Of a stretch of DNA of 64,000 bases, positions 1-9,469 are shown piece by piece. Source of the DNA: Solwaraspora sp. WMMA2065 (GTDB lineage: Bacteria; Actinomycetota; Actinomycetes; Mycobacteriales; Micromonosporaceae). The DNA lies in assembly GCF_030345075.1 (NCBI RefSeq), contig NZ_CP128361.1, positions 3,906,001-3,970,000 on the forward strand. The letters run 5' to 3'. Each line of letters opens with the position of its first letter. The stretch's first letter is position 1. The position numbers and the translations under genes are program-made. Under the pieces are notes generated by a model that saw nothing but the letters and a program-made list of their open reading frames with translations, was not told the DNA's origin and did not search any database.

Positions 1-48
1 GGCCAGCACGGCCGCGACCTCGGCCACGGGCCGCCGGTTCGATTGTCC

Positions 49-1683
49 CTACTGGACTGTTACGCGGACCGAGTGCCAGCCTGTCGCCCCGTCCGGGGCG
101 ACAGGCTGGCGTAGTTCGGGCTGGGTGGCACCGGTCCCGTCAGTGGCCCGGACCTGCAGTAGGTGCTCACCCGAGGTTGCCGGCCACTGCCAGACCCACT
201 GCACCCAGGTGTCTGCGGAGACCGCCGGGGCCAGCTCGGCCGGCTGCCAGGGGCCGTCGTCCACCCGTACCTCGACGCCGCTGATGCCCCGGTGCGGGGC
301 CCACGCCACCCCGGCCACCGGTACGGTGCCGGCGGACAGTTCGGCGCGGACCCGGGGGGTGTCGATCCGGGACTGGGTCTTGATCGGGCCCTGCGCCGCC
401 CAGCCGCGCGGCACCCAGTACGCGTCGAAGTCGGCGAAGCTGGTCAACTCCAGCTCGGTGACCCACTTGCAGGCGGAGACGTACCCGTAGAGGCCGGGCA
501 CCACCATGCGGACCGGAAAACCGTGCTCGACCGGCAGTGGTTGACCGTTCATTCCGACCGCGAGCAGCGCGTCCCGCCCGTCCAGCAGCGCTTCGGTCGG
601 GGTGCCGCAGGTCCAACCGTCGACGGACCGGCCGACGACCTGGTCGGCTCCGGGCAGCGGGCCCGCCTCGACCAGCAGGTCCCGCACCGGTACGCCGAGC
701 CAGCGGGCGTTGCCGATGAGAGTCCCGCCCACCTCGTTCGAGACACAGGCCAGCGTGACGTACCGCTCCACCAGCTCCATCCCGAGCAGGTCGGAGTAGC
801 TCAGGGTGATCGGGTTGGTCACCCGGCCGTGGATCCGCAGCTGCCATTCGTCCGGGTCGACCTGGGGCACGACCAACGCGGTGTCGATCCGGTAGAAGTC
901 ACGGTTGGTGGTGACGTACCGGCTCAGCCCCGGCGCCGCCGGGTCCACACCCGAAGGCAGCGGCGGCGCGGCGTCGACCGGAGCGGGCAGCGACACCGCG
1001 GACCGGGCGGTGGCCACCCCCCGGCGTTGTGCCAGCCAACGACCGCCGGCACCGGTGACCAGGGCGGCACCGACCGACACGCCGACGCTGGACAGGAAAC
1101 GGCGCCGGTCGGCGGTGCCGGCACCGGGCTGAACCGGTACCGGTTCATCCGACGAGGCCGACGAGGCGACGGAAGCCGGCCGCAGCGGGCCGGCGAGCAG
1201 CGCCCAGAGCAGCAGCGCGGCGGCGGACGCGCCGATCACCGCCGGCAGGACGGCGGCCGGCCCGGCACCGGGCCGGGTGAGCGCGGCCGCCGCGCCGACC
1301 ACGCCGAAGACCGCGACGCCGACGAAGCCGACTGCGAGCCGGCCGGCGGCCAGCACCCCGATCACGGCCGCGAACCCGGCGAGCAGTACGCCGGTGCCGA
1401 TCAGCAGCGCGGTCTTGTCGTGTACGCCGAACACGTCGATGGCAAACTGTTTCAGCGGCTCGGGGACGGTGTCGACGACCACCCCGCCGACCGCGACCAG
1501 CGGTGCCGAGCGGGCGCCAGTGGCTACGGCGATCAGCTCGGCCAGGCCCAGGGCGAGCGCGGCAGCGGCCACCCCGGCAAGCGCTGCGAGCGGTCCGGGC
1601 AGGCGGCCCGGCGGTTCGGTCTGCGCAGCTGGCCCGGTCGGCTCCGGCCCTGTCGCGTCCGGCACCGTCGGCTCCGGCCTCAT
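49..1683 (-). CDS. Membrane-anchored molybdopterin oxidoreductase (sulfite oxidase family)
   Basis: The 544-residue protein has four or five hydrophobic segments in its first 220 residues (about 32-54, 91-112, 114-134, 143-164 and 196-216). An arginine-rich RRRFLSS stretch before the last one looks like a Tat-type or anchor signal. A sulfite-oxidase-type molybdopterin domain follows, with the Mo-ligand cysteine in TLACVSNEVGG (Cys313), then a C-terminal Ig-like dimerisation domain. Family knowledge: such proteins bind Moco and oxidise or reduce small oxyanions or sulfoxides outside the membrane; the substrate here is unknown. The ATG at 1681-1683 opens the frame. It lies downstream of groEL on the same strand, separated by an inverted repeat, so it is probably transcribed separately. 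Confidence 0.85.
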   Translation of the reverse strand: MRPEPTVPDATGPEPTGPAAQTEPPGRLPGPLAALAGVAAAALALGLAELIAVATGARSAPLVAVGGVVVDTVPEPLKQFAIDVFGVHDKTALLIGTGVLLAGFAAVIGVLAAGRLAVGFVGVAVFGVVGAAAALTRPGAGPAAVLPAVIGASAAALLLWALLAGPLRPASVASSASSDEPVPVQPGAGTADRRRFLSSVGVSVGAALVTGAGGRWLAQRRGVATARSAVSLPAPVDAAPPLPSGVDPAAPGLSRYVTTNRDFYRIDTALVVPQVDPDEWQLRIHGRVTNPITLSYSDLLGMELVERYVTLACVSNEVGGTLIGNARWLGVPVRDLLVEAGPLPGADQVVGRSVDGWTCGTPTEALLDGRDALLAVGMNGQPLPVEHGFPVRMVVPGLYGYVSACKWVTELELTSFADFDAYWVPRGWAAQGPIKTQSRIDTPRVRAELSAGTVPVAGVAWAPHRGISGVEVRVDDGPWQPAELAPAVSADTWVQWVWQWPATSGEHLLQVRATDGTGATQPELRQPVAPDGATGWHSVRVTVQ

Positions 1684-1752
1684 CGCGTCCAGCCCATCTG
1701 TCCGGCACCGTACGGGGTCGACGGCGCGTAGGTACCGCCGACGATACGCAGA

Positions 1753-1811
1753 ATCCGCGTGATCAGAAACCTCGGGCAGAGTGCGCCCTCGGCCGTACTG
1801 ATCACGCGGAT
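1753..1811. repeat. 14-bp perfect inverted repeat with 31-nt spacer
   Basis: ATCCGCGTGATCAG at 1753-1766 is repeated as its exact reverse complement at 1798-1811. It lies in the 163-bp gap between the groEL stop and the molybdoenzyme start. The wide spacer and absence of a T-run make it a weak terminator. A regulator site for the molybdoenzyme gene or a relic of a mobile end are alternatives. Confidence 0.6.
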
Positions 1812-1812
1812 C

Positions 1813-1839
1813 CAGGTGGAACAGGTGGAACAGGTGGAA
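1813..1839. repeat. Three tandem copies of CAGGTGGAA
   Basis: Three exact head-to-tail 9-bp copies sit 7 bp past the groEL stop codon, outside coding sequence. Probably slippage; no function assigned. Confidence 0.85.
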
Positions 1840-1846
1840 CTCCCGG

Positions 1847-3589
<1,743 letters not shown>

Positions 3590-3606
3590 TCAGCACTGGC
3601 AGTAGG

Positions 3607-3921
3607 TCACTTCTCGATGACCGCGAGGACGTCGCGGGCGGAGAGCACCAGGTACTCCTCGCCGGCGTACTTGACCTCGGTGCCGCCGTACTTCGAGTAG
3701 ATGACCGTGTCGCCGACGTTGACGTCAACCGGGATCCGGTTGCCCTTGTCGTCGACGCGGCCGGGGCCGACAGCGAGGACGGTGCCCTCCTGCGGCTTCT
3801 CCTTGGCGGTGTCGGGGATCACGATGCCCGACGCCGTGGTGGTCTCAGCCTCGTTCGCCTGGACCAGGATCCGGTCCTCGAGCGGCTTGATCGCAACCTT
3901 GGTCGCGGTAGTCACGGGCAT
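3607..3921 (-). CDS. groES: Co-chaperonin GroES
   Basis: 104-residue GroES (Cpn10), the heptameric lid of the GroEL chamber. The sequence follows the mycobacterial protein closely, with [21 protein letters not shown] near the start, the SKYGGTEVK segment and the ARDVLAV end. The ATG at 3919-3921 sits two bases after a strong AGGAGG. An upstream ATG at 3990 lacks both a ribosome site and family similarity. It is the first gene of the groES-groEL1 operon, with two CIRCE operators upstream. Confidence 0.97.
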   Translation of the reverse strand: MPVTTATKVAIKPLEDRILVQANEAETTTASGIVIPDTAKEKPQEGTVLAVGPGRVDDKGNRIPVDVNVGDTVIYSKYGGTEVKYAGEEYLVLSARDVLAVIEK

Positions 3922-4056
3922 ACCCTCCTGGGGTATCTGGTTTTGGTGCCGGCCACGTGGGTAACCGGCGTCAATCTGCCTCATGTCCACCGGGCGGATC
4001 CGTCGTCGCGGGTGCCGGACCGCCTGGCGTTTCGCTCACCGGCGGGAGCCGGCGGG

Positions 4057-4083
4057 CTGGCACCCTCGACCCGAGAGTGCTAA
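4057..4083. promoter_or_regulatory. CIRCE operator, copy 1 (HrcA site)
   Basis: CTGGCACCC-N9-GAGTGCTAA. The right arm is the exact CIRCE consensus; the left arm matches 6 of 9 positions of TTAGCACTC. CIRCE is bound by the heat-shock repressor HrcA. It lies about 140 bp upstream of groES. Confidence 0.85.
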
Positions 4084-4090
4084 CCGCAGA

Positions 4091-4117
4091 TTAGCAGTCG
4101 CCTGTGCGGAGTGCTAG
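4091..4117. promoter_or_regulatory. CIRCE operator, copy 2 (HrcA site)
   Basis: TTAGCAGTC-N9-GAGTGCTAG, 8 of 9 consensus positions in each arm, seven bases after copy 1. It ends 14 bp before the start of the divergent methyltransferase gene, so HrcA could affect both directions. Confidence 0.88.
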
Positions 4118-4131
4118 CCCGATGGCCGAGC

Positions 4132-5367
4132 ATGGACAATGTCGCGGTGCACCCGGACGAACTGGCCGCCCTGCGCGCCCCGGAAGGCGCGGCCGCGCTG
4201 GTCACCGCAGCCGAGGTGCTGGCCGCACCGGGCCGGACGGATCCACTCGCGGCGGCGACCGCGCTGCGTACCGCCGGGGTGCCGGCACCGCTGGCGACCG
4301 CCGCGCTCACCCAGGCCGCGCTGCGCGCCCGCGCGGTCGGCAAGTTCGGCCCGGCCGCCGCCCGGATGTTCTTCACCCGCGCCGGCCTGGAGCAGGCCAC
4401 CCGGTCGGTGGTAACCGACCGGCGCGCCGACCGGTTACGCGCCGCCGGGGTACGCCACCTCGCCGACCTGGGCTGCGGTCTCGGCGCGGACACCCTCGCC
4501 GCCGCCCGGGCCGGCATCCGGGTGTACGCGGTGGAGGCCGACCCGGGCACCGCCGCGATCGCCGCCGCCAACGCCGAGGCGACCGGGCTGGCCCACCTGG
4601 TCGACGTGGTCTGCGCCGACGCCACCGGAGTCGACCTCACCGGCTACGACGCGGTCTTCTGCGACCCGGCCCGCCGGTCCGGCACCGGTCGGCGCACCTT
4701 CGACCCGGACAACTACTCCCCGTCCTGGGACTTCGTCCGGACCCTGGTCGCCCGAGTGCCACGGACCGTACTCAAGGTGGCACCGGGCATCGACCACAGG
4801 TTGATCCCGCCAGGAGCCGAGGCCGAGTGGGTCAGCGTCGACCGGGAGGTGGTCGAGGCGGCGTTCTGGTGCGGCCCGCTGGCCGACACCCCACGCCGGG
4901 CCACCCTGCTGCGGACCGGCCAGCCGGCCACCGACCTGACCGGCGACGGCGGCGAGCCGGTCACCGTCGGCCCGGTCCGGCGTTACCTGTACGACCCGGA
5001 CGGGGCGGTGGTCCGCTCGCACCTGGTCGCCGCGTTCGCCGCGACCGTCGACGGCACTCTCGCCGACGAGTCGATCGCCTACGTCTACGCCGACACGCCG
5101 ACCGACACGCCGTACGGCAGGTGTCTGGAGATCACCGACGTGCTGCCGTTCTCGCTGAAGCGGCTGCGGGCGCTGCTGCGCGAACGCGGTGTCACGCGGC
5201 TGGAGATCCTCAAACGCGGATCCCCGCTCGACCCCGCCCAGTTGCGCCGCGACCTGCGGCTGCGTACCGCCTCTGGGGCCGGCGTGGCGGCGAGTCTGGT
5301 GCTGACCCGGGTGGCCGGCGCCCCGACGGCGCTGCTCGCCCACCCGGTGCCGGCGCCGGGCCGGTGA
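4132..5367 (+). CDS. SAM-dependent methyltransferase with THUMP-like C-terminal region
   Basis: The 411-residue protein has a class I Rossmann methyltransferase core: motif I ADLGCGLGADT near residue 110, an acidic motif II (VEADPGT) and a CDPARRS segment where N/D-PP-type catalytic loops lie. The C-terminal part (GVTRLEILKRGSPLDP) matches the THUMP-like module common in actinobacteria, which points to an RNA substrate; this is inferred. ATG 4132 gives the family-like N-terminus. A GTG at 4111 in frame lies inside a CIRCE operator and is less likely. It is divergent from groES. Confidence 0.8.
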   Translation: MDNVAVHPDELAALRAPEGAAALVTAAEVLAAPGRTDPLAAATALRTAGVPAPLATAALTQAALRARAVGKFGPAAARMFFTRAGLEQATRSVVTDRRADRLRAAGVRHLADLGCGLGADTLAAARAGIRVYAVEADPGTAAIAAANAEATGLAHLVDVVCADATGVDLTGYDAVFCDPARRSGTGRRTFDPDNYSPSWDFVRTLVARVPRTVLKVAPGIDHRLIPPGAEAEWVSVDREVVEAAFWCGPLADTPRRATLLRTGQPATDLTGDGGEPVTVGPVRRYLYDPDGAVVRSHLVAAFAATVDGTLADESIAYVYADTPTDTPYGRCLEITDVLPFSLKRLRALLRERGVTRLEILKRGSPLDPAQLRRDLRLRTASGAGVAASLVLTRVAGAPTALLAHPVPAPGR

Positions 5368-5412
5368 GCGCGCCAGCCTGATGAGCGCGCGGGGCCGGTA
5401 ACGTCGCGCGGC

Positions 5413-5892
5413 ATGGCAGGTACCGCGACTCCGGCGACGACGCTGCTGACCAAGCGGCAGATCACCTTCCAACTGCACCCGTACCGGGTCTCGCCGGACA
5501 CCCCGGACTACGGCGCGGCGGTCGCGGCCGCCCTCGGCGTCGCCGCCGAGCAGGTGTTCAAGACGCTGGTGGCGCAGGTCGACGGGGCACTCGCCGTCGG
5601 CGTCGTGCCGGTCACCGGGGAGCTGGACCTGAAGGCTCTGGCGGTGGCGCTCGGTGGTAAGCGCGCGGTGCTGGCCGAGCGGGTGCTCGCCGAACGGACC
5701 ACCGGGTACGTCCGGGGCGGGATCAGCCCGATCGGGCAGCGTAAACGCCTGCCGACGGTGCTGGACGCCTCGGCGCAGCGGTACGCCGAAATGTACGTCT
5801 CGGCCGGCCGCCGCGGGTTGCAGTTGAGTATCACTCCGGTTGACCTCGCAGCGGTGACTGGCGCCCGATTCGCCCCAATCGCTGCTCACTGA
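5413..5892 (+). CDS. ybaK: YbaK/EbsC-type Cys-tRNA(Pro) deacylase
   Basis: 159 residues, the usual length of YbaK. Family members hydrolyse Cys-tRNA(Pro) made in error by prolyl-tRNA synthetase. Visible hallmarks are the early KxxITFQLHPY segment, the invariant lysine in EQVFKTLV and the GYVRGGISPIGQ loop near residue 95-107. It lies 45 bp after the methyltransferase on the same strand and may be cotranscribed. Confidence 0.9.
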   Translation: MAGTATPATTLLTKRQITFQLHPYRVSPDTPDYGAAVAAALGVAAEQVFKTLVAQVDGALAVGVVPVTGELDLKALAVALGGKRAVLAERVLAERTTGYVRGGISPIGQRKRLPTVLDASAQRYAEMYVSAGRRGLQLSITPVDLAAVTGARFAPIAAH

Positions 5893-5923
5893 TCCGGTCA
5901 GGCGACGGGCAGGTGTCCGCCGC

Positions 5924-5967
5924 GTTGCTGAATTGTTATCGCGAGCAACAAAACTGGTGACGTCACC
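5924..5967. promoter_or_regulatory. Two palindromic candidate operators upstream of sugar operon
   Basis: GTTGCT-N14-AGCAAC at 5924-5949 overlaps TTGTT-N9-AACAA (5933-5951). The perfect 12-bp palindrome GGTGACGTCACC lies at 5956-5967. They sit just before a promoter-like stretch and about 200 bp before the binding-protein gene, so they are candidates for the ROK regulator encoded at the end of this operon. Confidence 0.45.
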
Positions 5968-5970
5968 GTC

Positions 5971-5997
5971 TTGTGCCCGGCGCCACACTCCTAATAC
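5971..5997 (+). promoter_or_regulatory. Possible promoter of sugar ABC operon
   Basis: A TAATAC -10-like hexamer (5992-5997) with a weak TTGTGC at 5971-5976 (spacing 15). The rest of 5998-6170 is a long leader with no gene seen. Confidence 0.35.
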
Positions 5998-6170
5998 GTT
6001 GCCGGACACAACAAAAACCGCGATGGCCCAGCTCAGCCCCAGGCCGTTGCCGTCGCCGGCCGGGCCTCCGGAGCTCACCAGCGCCCCGCGAGCCCACGCC
6101 CGAGACCGCACGACACACACCAGCACAACCCCTTGTACGCGAAACATCACCCTTCGAAAGGACCCGAGCG

Positions 6171-7268
6171 ATGCGCAAAGGGATCCTCAGCACCGCCGCC
6201 GCCGGTGTCCTGCTCGCCGGCGGCCTGACCGCCTGTGGCAGCGACACCGGCACCGACACCGGCAGCGGCGACACGCCGACCCCGAAGATCGGCGTGATCC
6301 TGCCGGACAGCGCCTCCTCCGACCGCTGGGAGACCGCCGACCGGCGCTTCCTGCAGGAGGCGTTCGACGCCGCCGGCGTCAACGCCAGCATCCAGAACGC
6401 CCAGGGCGACAAGGCCCAGTTCCAGACCCTCGCCGACCAGATGATCACCGACGGGGCCACCGTCCTGATGATCGTCAACCTGGACTCCGGCACCGGCAAG
6501 GCCGTGCTGGACAAGGCCAAGCAGCAGGGCGTCGCCACCATCGACTACGACCGGCTCACCCTGGGCGGCTCCGCCGAGTACTACGTCAGCTTCGACAACG
6601 AGGCCGTCGGCCAACTGCAGGGCGAGGGCCTGGTCAAGTGCCTGACCGACGCCGGCGTGGAGAAGCCGACCATCGCCACCCTCAACGGCTCGCAGACCGA
6701 CAACAACGCCACCCTGTTCAAGGCCGGCTACGACGGCGTGCTCGACCCGCTGTACGAGTCCGGCGAGTACGTCAAGGGCCCGGACCAGTGGGTGCCGGAC
6801 TGGGACAACACCCAGGCCGCCACGCTGTTCGAGCAGATGCTGACCCAGACCGGCGGCGAGGTCGACGGCGTGCTGGCCGCCAACGACGGCCTCGGCAACG
6901 CGGCGATCTCGGTGCTCAAGCGCAACGAGCTCAACGGTCAGGTGCCGGTCACCGGGCAGGACGCCACCCCGCAGGGCCTGCAGAACATCCTCGCCGGCGA
7001 CCAGTGCATGACCGTCTACAAGGCGATCAAGGCCGAGGCGCAGGCCGCCGCCGACCTGGCGGTCGCGCTGGCGAACGGTGAGCGCAAGGAGGTCGCGCAG
7101 ACCGTCACCGACCCGGAGACCAACCGGGAGGTGCCGTCGGTGCTGCTCACCCCGCAGGCCATCTACAAGGAGAACGTCGCCGACGTGGTCAACGACGGCT
7201 ACGTCACCGCCGAGGAGCTCTGCACCGACGAGTTCGCCGAGCTCTGCGCCGAGGCCGGCATCAGCTGA
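6171..7268 (+). CDS. Sugar ABC transporter substrate-binding lipoprotein (XylF-like)
   Basis: 365-residue secreted lipoprotein: signal peptide MRKGILS...LAGG followed by the lipobox LTAC (acylated Cys about residue 22). The mature part is a type I (ribose/xylose) binding fold. Segments such as ATIDYDRLT, YYVSFDNEAVGQLQ and GQDATPQGLQNILAGDQ resemble XylF/ChvE proteins, so a pentose, probably xylose, is the likely ligand (inference). ATG 6171 has AAAGGA about 9 bp upstream and begins the signal peptide; an open frame further upstream has no support. First gene of the operon; a strong hairpin follows it. Confidence 0.92.
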   Translation: MRKGILSTAAAGVLLAGGLTACGSDTGTDTGSGDTPTPKIGVILPDSASSDRWETADRRFLQEAFDAAGVNASIQNAQGDKAQFQTLADQMITDGATVLMIVNLDSGTGKAVLDKAKQQGVATIDYDRLTLGGSAEYYVSFDNEAVGQLQGEGLVKCLTDAGVEKPTIATLNGSQTDNNATLFKAGYDGVLDPLYESGEYVKGPDQWVPDWDNTQAATLFEQMLTQTGGEVDGVLAANDGLGNAAISVLKRNELNGQVPVTGQDATPQGLQNILAGDQCMTVYKAIKAEAQAAADLAVALANGERKEVAQTVTDPETNREVPSVLLTPQAIYKENVADVVNDGYVTAEELCTDEFAELCAEAGIS

Positions 7269-7296
7269 CCGGCGTACCGCCGACCGACCGGTAGCC

Positions 7297-7347
7297 CCGC
7301 CGCGGGTGTCACCCGGCAGCACCATCGCCCGGTGACACCCGCGGCGG
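7297..7347 (+). terminator. 17-bp intercistronic hairpin after binding-protein gene
   Basis: Perfect 17-bp arms (7297-7313 and 7331-7347) around a 17-nt loop, 28 bp after the stop and 43 bp before the ATPase start. Elements in this place usually protect or terminate so that the binding protein is made in excess of the membrane parts. Confidence 0.75.
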
Positions 7348-7390
7348 CGGAACCGGCGCCGGCCGGGCACCCTCACGAAGGAGACCACCC

Positions 7391-8197
7391 GTGTCCGCGA
7401 CCCCCCTGCTGCAACTGCGCGGGATCGACAAGAACTTCGGCCCCGTCCAGGTGCTGCGCAACGTCGACTTCGCCGTCCACGCCGGCGAGGTGACCGCGCT
7501 CGTCGGCGACAACGGCGCCGGCAAGTCCACCCTGGTCAAGTGCATCAGCGGCATCCACCCGATCGACCGCGGCGAGGTCGTCGTCGATGGCCGCCGGGTG
7601 CACATCCACAACCCGCGCGACGCCGCCTCGCACGGCATCGAGGTCGTCTACCAGGACCTCGCGCTCTGCGACAACCTCGACATCGTGCAGAACATGTTCC
7701 TCGGGCGGGAGAAGCGCTCCGGGATCGTCCTGGACGAGACCACCATGGAGCAGATGGCCGCGGACACCCTCGCCGGGCTCTCCGTCCGGACCGTCAAGTC
7801 GCTGCGGCAGCTCGTCGCCAGCCTCTCCGGCGGCCAGCGCCAGACCGTCGCCATCGCCAAGGCTGTGCTGTGGAACAGCAAGGTCGTCATCCTCGACGAA
7901 CCCACCGCGGCGCTCGGCGTCGCCCAGACCGCCCAGGTGCTCGAACTGGTCCGCCGGCTCGCCGACAACGGCCTCGCCGTCGTACTGATCTCGCACAACA
8001 TGAACGACGTCTTCGCGGTGTCGGACCGGATCGCCGCGCTGTACCTCGGCCAGATGGTCGCCCAGGTACGGAGCACGGAGATCACCCACGCGCAGATCGT
8101 GGAGCTGATCACCGCCGGCCGCAGCGGTGACCTCGGCCTACCGGCCGACAACGGCACCGAGTACGCCGCCACCAACGGACCGGGAGCCGACCGATGA
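7391..8197 (+). CDS. Sugar ABC transporter ATP-binding protein (single domain)
   Basis: 268 residues with one nucleotide-binding domain: Walker A GDNGAGKST (about residues 38-46), signature LSGGQRQ (about 142-148), Walker B VVILDEP and the H-loop LISHNMND. It powers the importer encoded by its neighbours. Classical XylG/RbsA proteins have two fused domains; this one has a single domain, as in FrcA and many actinobacterial homologues, and would work as a homodimer. GTG start 7391 follows GAAGGAG. It overlaps the permease by four bases. Confidence 0.93.
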   Translation: MSATPLLQLRGIDKNFGPVQVLRNVDFAVHAGEVTALVGDNGAGKSTLVKCISGIHPIDRGEVVVDGRRVHIHNPRDAASHGIEVVYQDLALCDNLDIVQNMFLGREKRSGIVLDETTMEQMAADTLAGLSVRTVKSLRQLVASLSGGQRQTVAIAKAVLWNSKVVILDEPTAALGVAQTAQVLELVRRLADNGLAVVLISHNMNDVFAVSDRIAALYLGQMVAQVRSTEITHAQIVELITAGRSGDLGLPADNGTEYAATNGPGADR

Positions 8198-9450
8198 GCA
8201 CCGCCACCTCCACAGTCCAGCGGCCCGCCGCCCCGGCCGACTCGCCCGGCGTCGGCGAACACCTGCGCAACTACTTCTCCCGGATCCGCGGCGGCGACCT
8301 CGGCGCGCTGCCCGCGATCCTCGGCCTCGTCGTGCTCTGCACGGTCTTCTCGATCGTGCGGCCCAACTTCTTCACCGCCGGCAACTTTGCCAACCTGTTC
8401 ATTCAGGGCGGCGCGGTCACCCTGATCGCGATGGGGCTGATCTTCGTCCTGCTGCTCGGTGAGATCGACCTGTCCGCCGGCTTCGCCAGCGGCGTCTGCG
8501 CCGCGATCCTGGCGGTCGTCTCCACCGAGATGGGACTGCCCTGGTACGTGGCGGTGCTGGCAGCCGTGGCCACCGGAACCCTGATCGGCACCGTCCTCGG
8601 GTTCCTGGTCGCCAAGGTCGGCATCCCGTCGTTCGTGGTCACCCTGGCCGCGTTCCTCGCCTTCCAGGGCACGGTGCTGCTGCTGATCGAAGGCGGCAAG
8701 AACGTCTCGCTGCGCGACGACGTGCTGATCGCGATCGTCAACCGCAACGTCCCGCCGGTGATCGGCTGGGCGATCTTCGGCGTCGGGGTGGCCGGGTTCG
8801 CGCTGATCCAGCTGCTGCGCTACCGCACCCGGTCCGCCAAGGGCCTGGTCACCGACCCGATCGTGGTGGTGCTAACCCGCATCGGAGTGCTGATCGCGAT
8901 CGCCGGTGCCGCCGTCTACATCCTCAACCAGGAGCGCAGCATCAACCCGCTGATCACCTCGCTGCGCGGGGTGCCGATCGTGGTGCCGGTCATCGTGGTA
9001 CTGCTGATCTTCTGGACCTTCGTGCTGCGGCGCACCGCGTACGGCCGGCACATCTACGCGGTCGGCGGCAACCGGGAAGCCGCCCGCCGGGCCGGCATCA
9101 ACGTCGACCGGATCCGGATCTCCGCCTTCATGATCTGCTCCTCGATGGCCGCCGTCGGCGGCATCGTGGCCGCCAGCCGCGCCAACTCGGTGGACGCCAA
9201 CACCGGCGGCAGCAACGTGCTGCTGTTCGCCGTCGGCGCGGCGGTGATCGGCGGCACCAGCCTCTTCGGCGGCAAGGGCCGGGTCCTCGACGCGGTCCTC
9301 GGCGGCGCCGTGGTCGCGGTCATCGAGAACGGCATGGGACTGCTGAATGTCAGCTCCGGGGTGAAGTTCGTCTTCACCGGTCTGGTGCTGCTGCTGGCCG
9401 CCAGCGTCGACGCGCTGTCCCGCCGTCGCGCCGCCGCCGGGTCCCGATGA
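8194..9450 (+). CDS. Sugar ABC transporter permease (XylH-like)
   Basis: 418-residue polytopic membrane protein of the branched-chain/ribose-type permease family, with about ten hydrophobic helices. Recognisable parts are GEIDLSAGFASG near residue 90, typical of sugar permeases, and the AVGGNREAARRAGI loop near residue 290 that meets the ATPase. The central loop between helices (residues 205-235) is long, as in XylH. ATGA overlap with the ATPase gene shows tight coupling. Confidence 0.93.
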   Translation: MSTATSTVQRPAAPADSPGVGEHLRNYFSRIRGGDLGALPAILGLVVLCTVFSIVRPNFFTAGNFANLFIQGGAVTLIAMGLIFVLLLGEIDLSAGFASGVCAAILAVVSTEMGLPWYVAVLAAVATGTLIGTVLGFLVAKVGIPSFVVTLAAFLAFQGTVLLLIEGGKNVSLRDDVLIAIVNRNVPPVIGWAIFGVGVAGFALIQLLRYRTRSAKGLVTDPIVVVLTRIGVLIAIAGAAVYILNQERSINPLITSLRGVPIVVPVIVVLLIFWTFVLRRTAYGRHIYAVGGNREAARRAGINVDRIRISAFMICSSMAAVGGIVAASRANSVDANTGGSNVLLFAVGAAVIGGTSLFGGKGRVLDAVLGGAVVAVIENGMGLLNVSSGVKFVFTGLVLLLAASVDALSRRRAAAGSR

Positions 9451-9469
9451 CTGCGGAGACGACGAACCG

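Noticed and set aside
4435-6150. 571-codon frame opposite the methyltransferase and YbaK genes
   Set aside because: Crosses two genes on the other strand and lacks any known motif.
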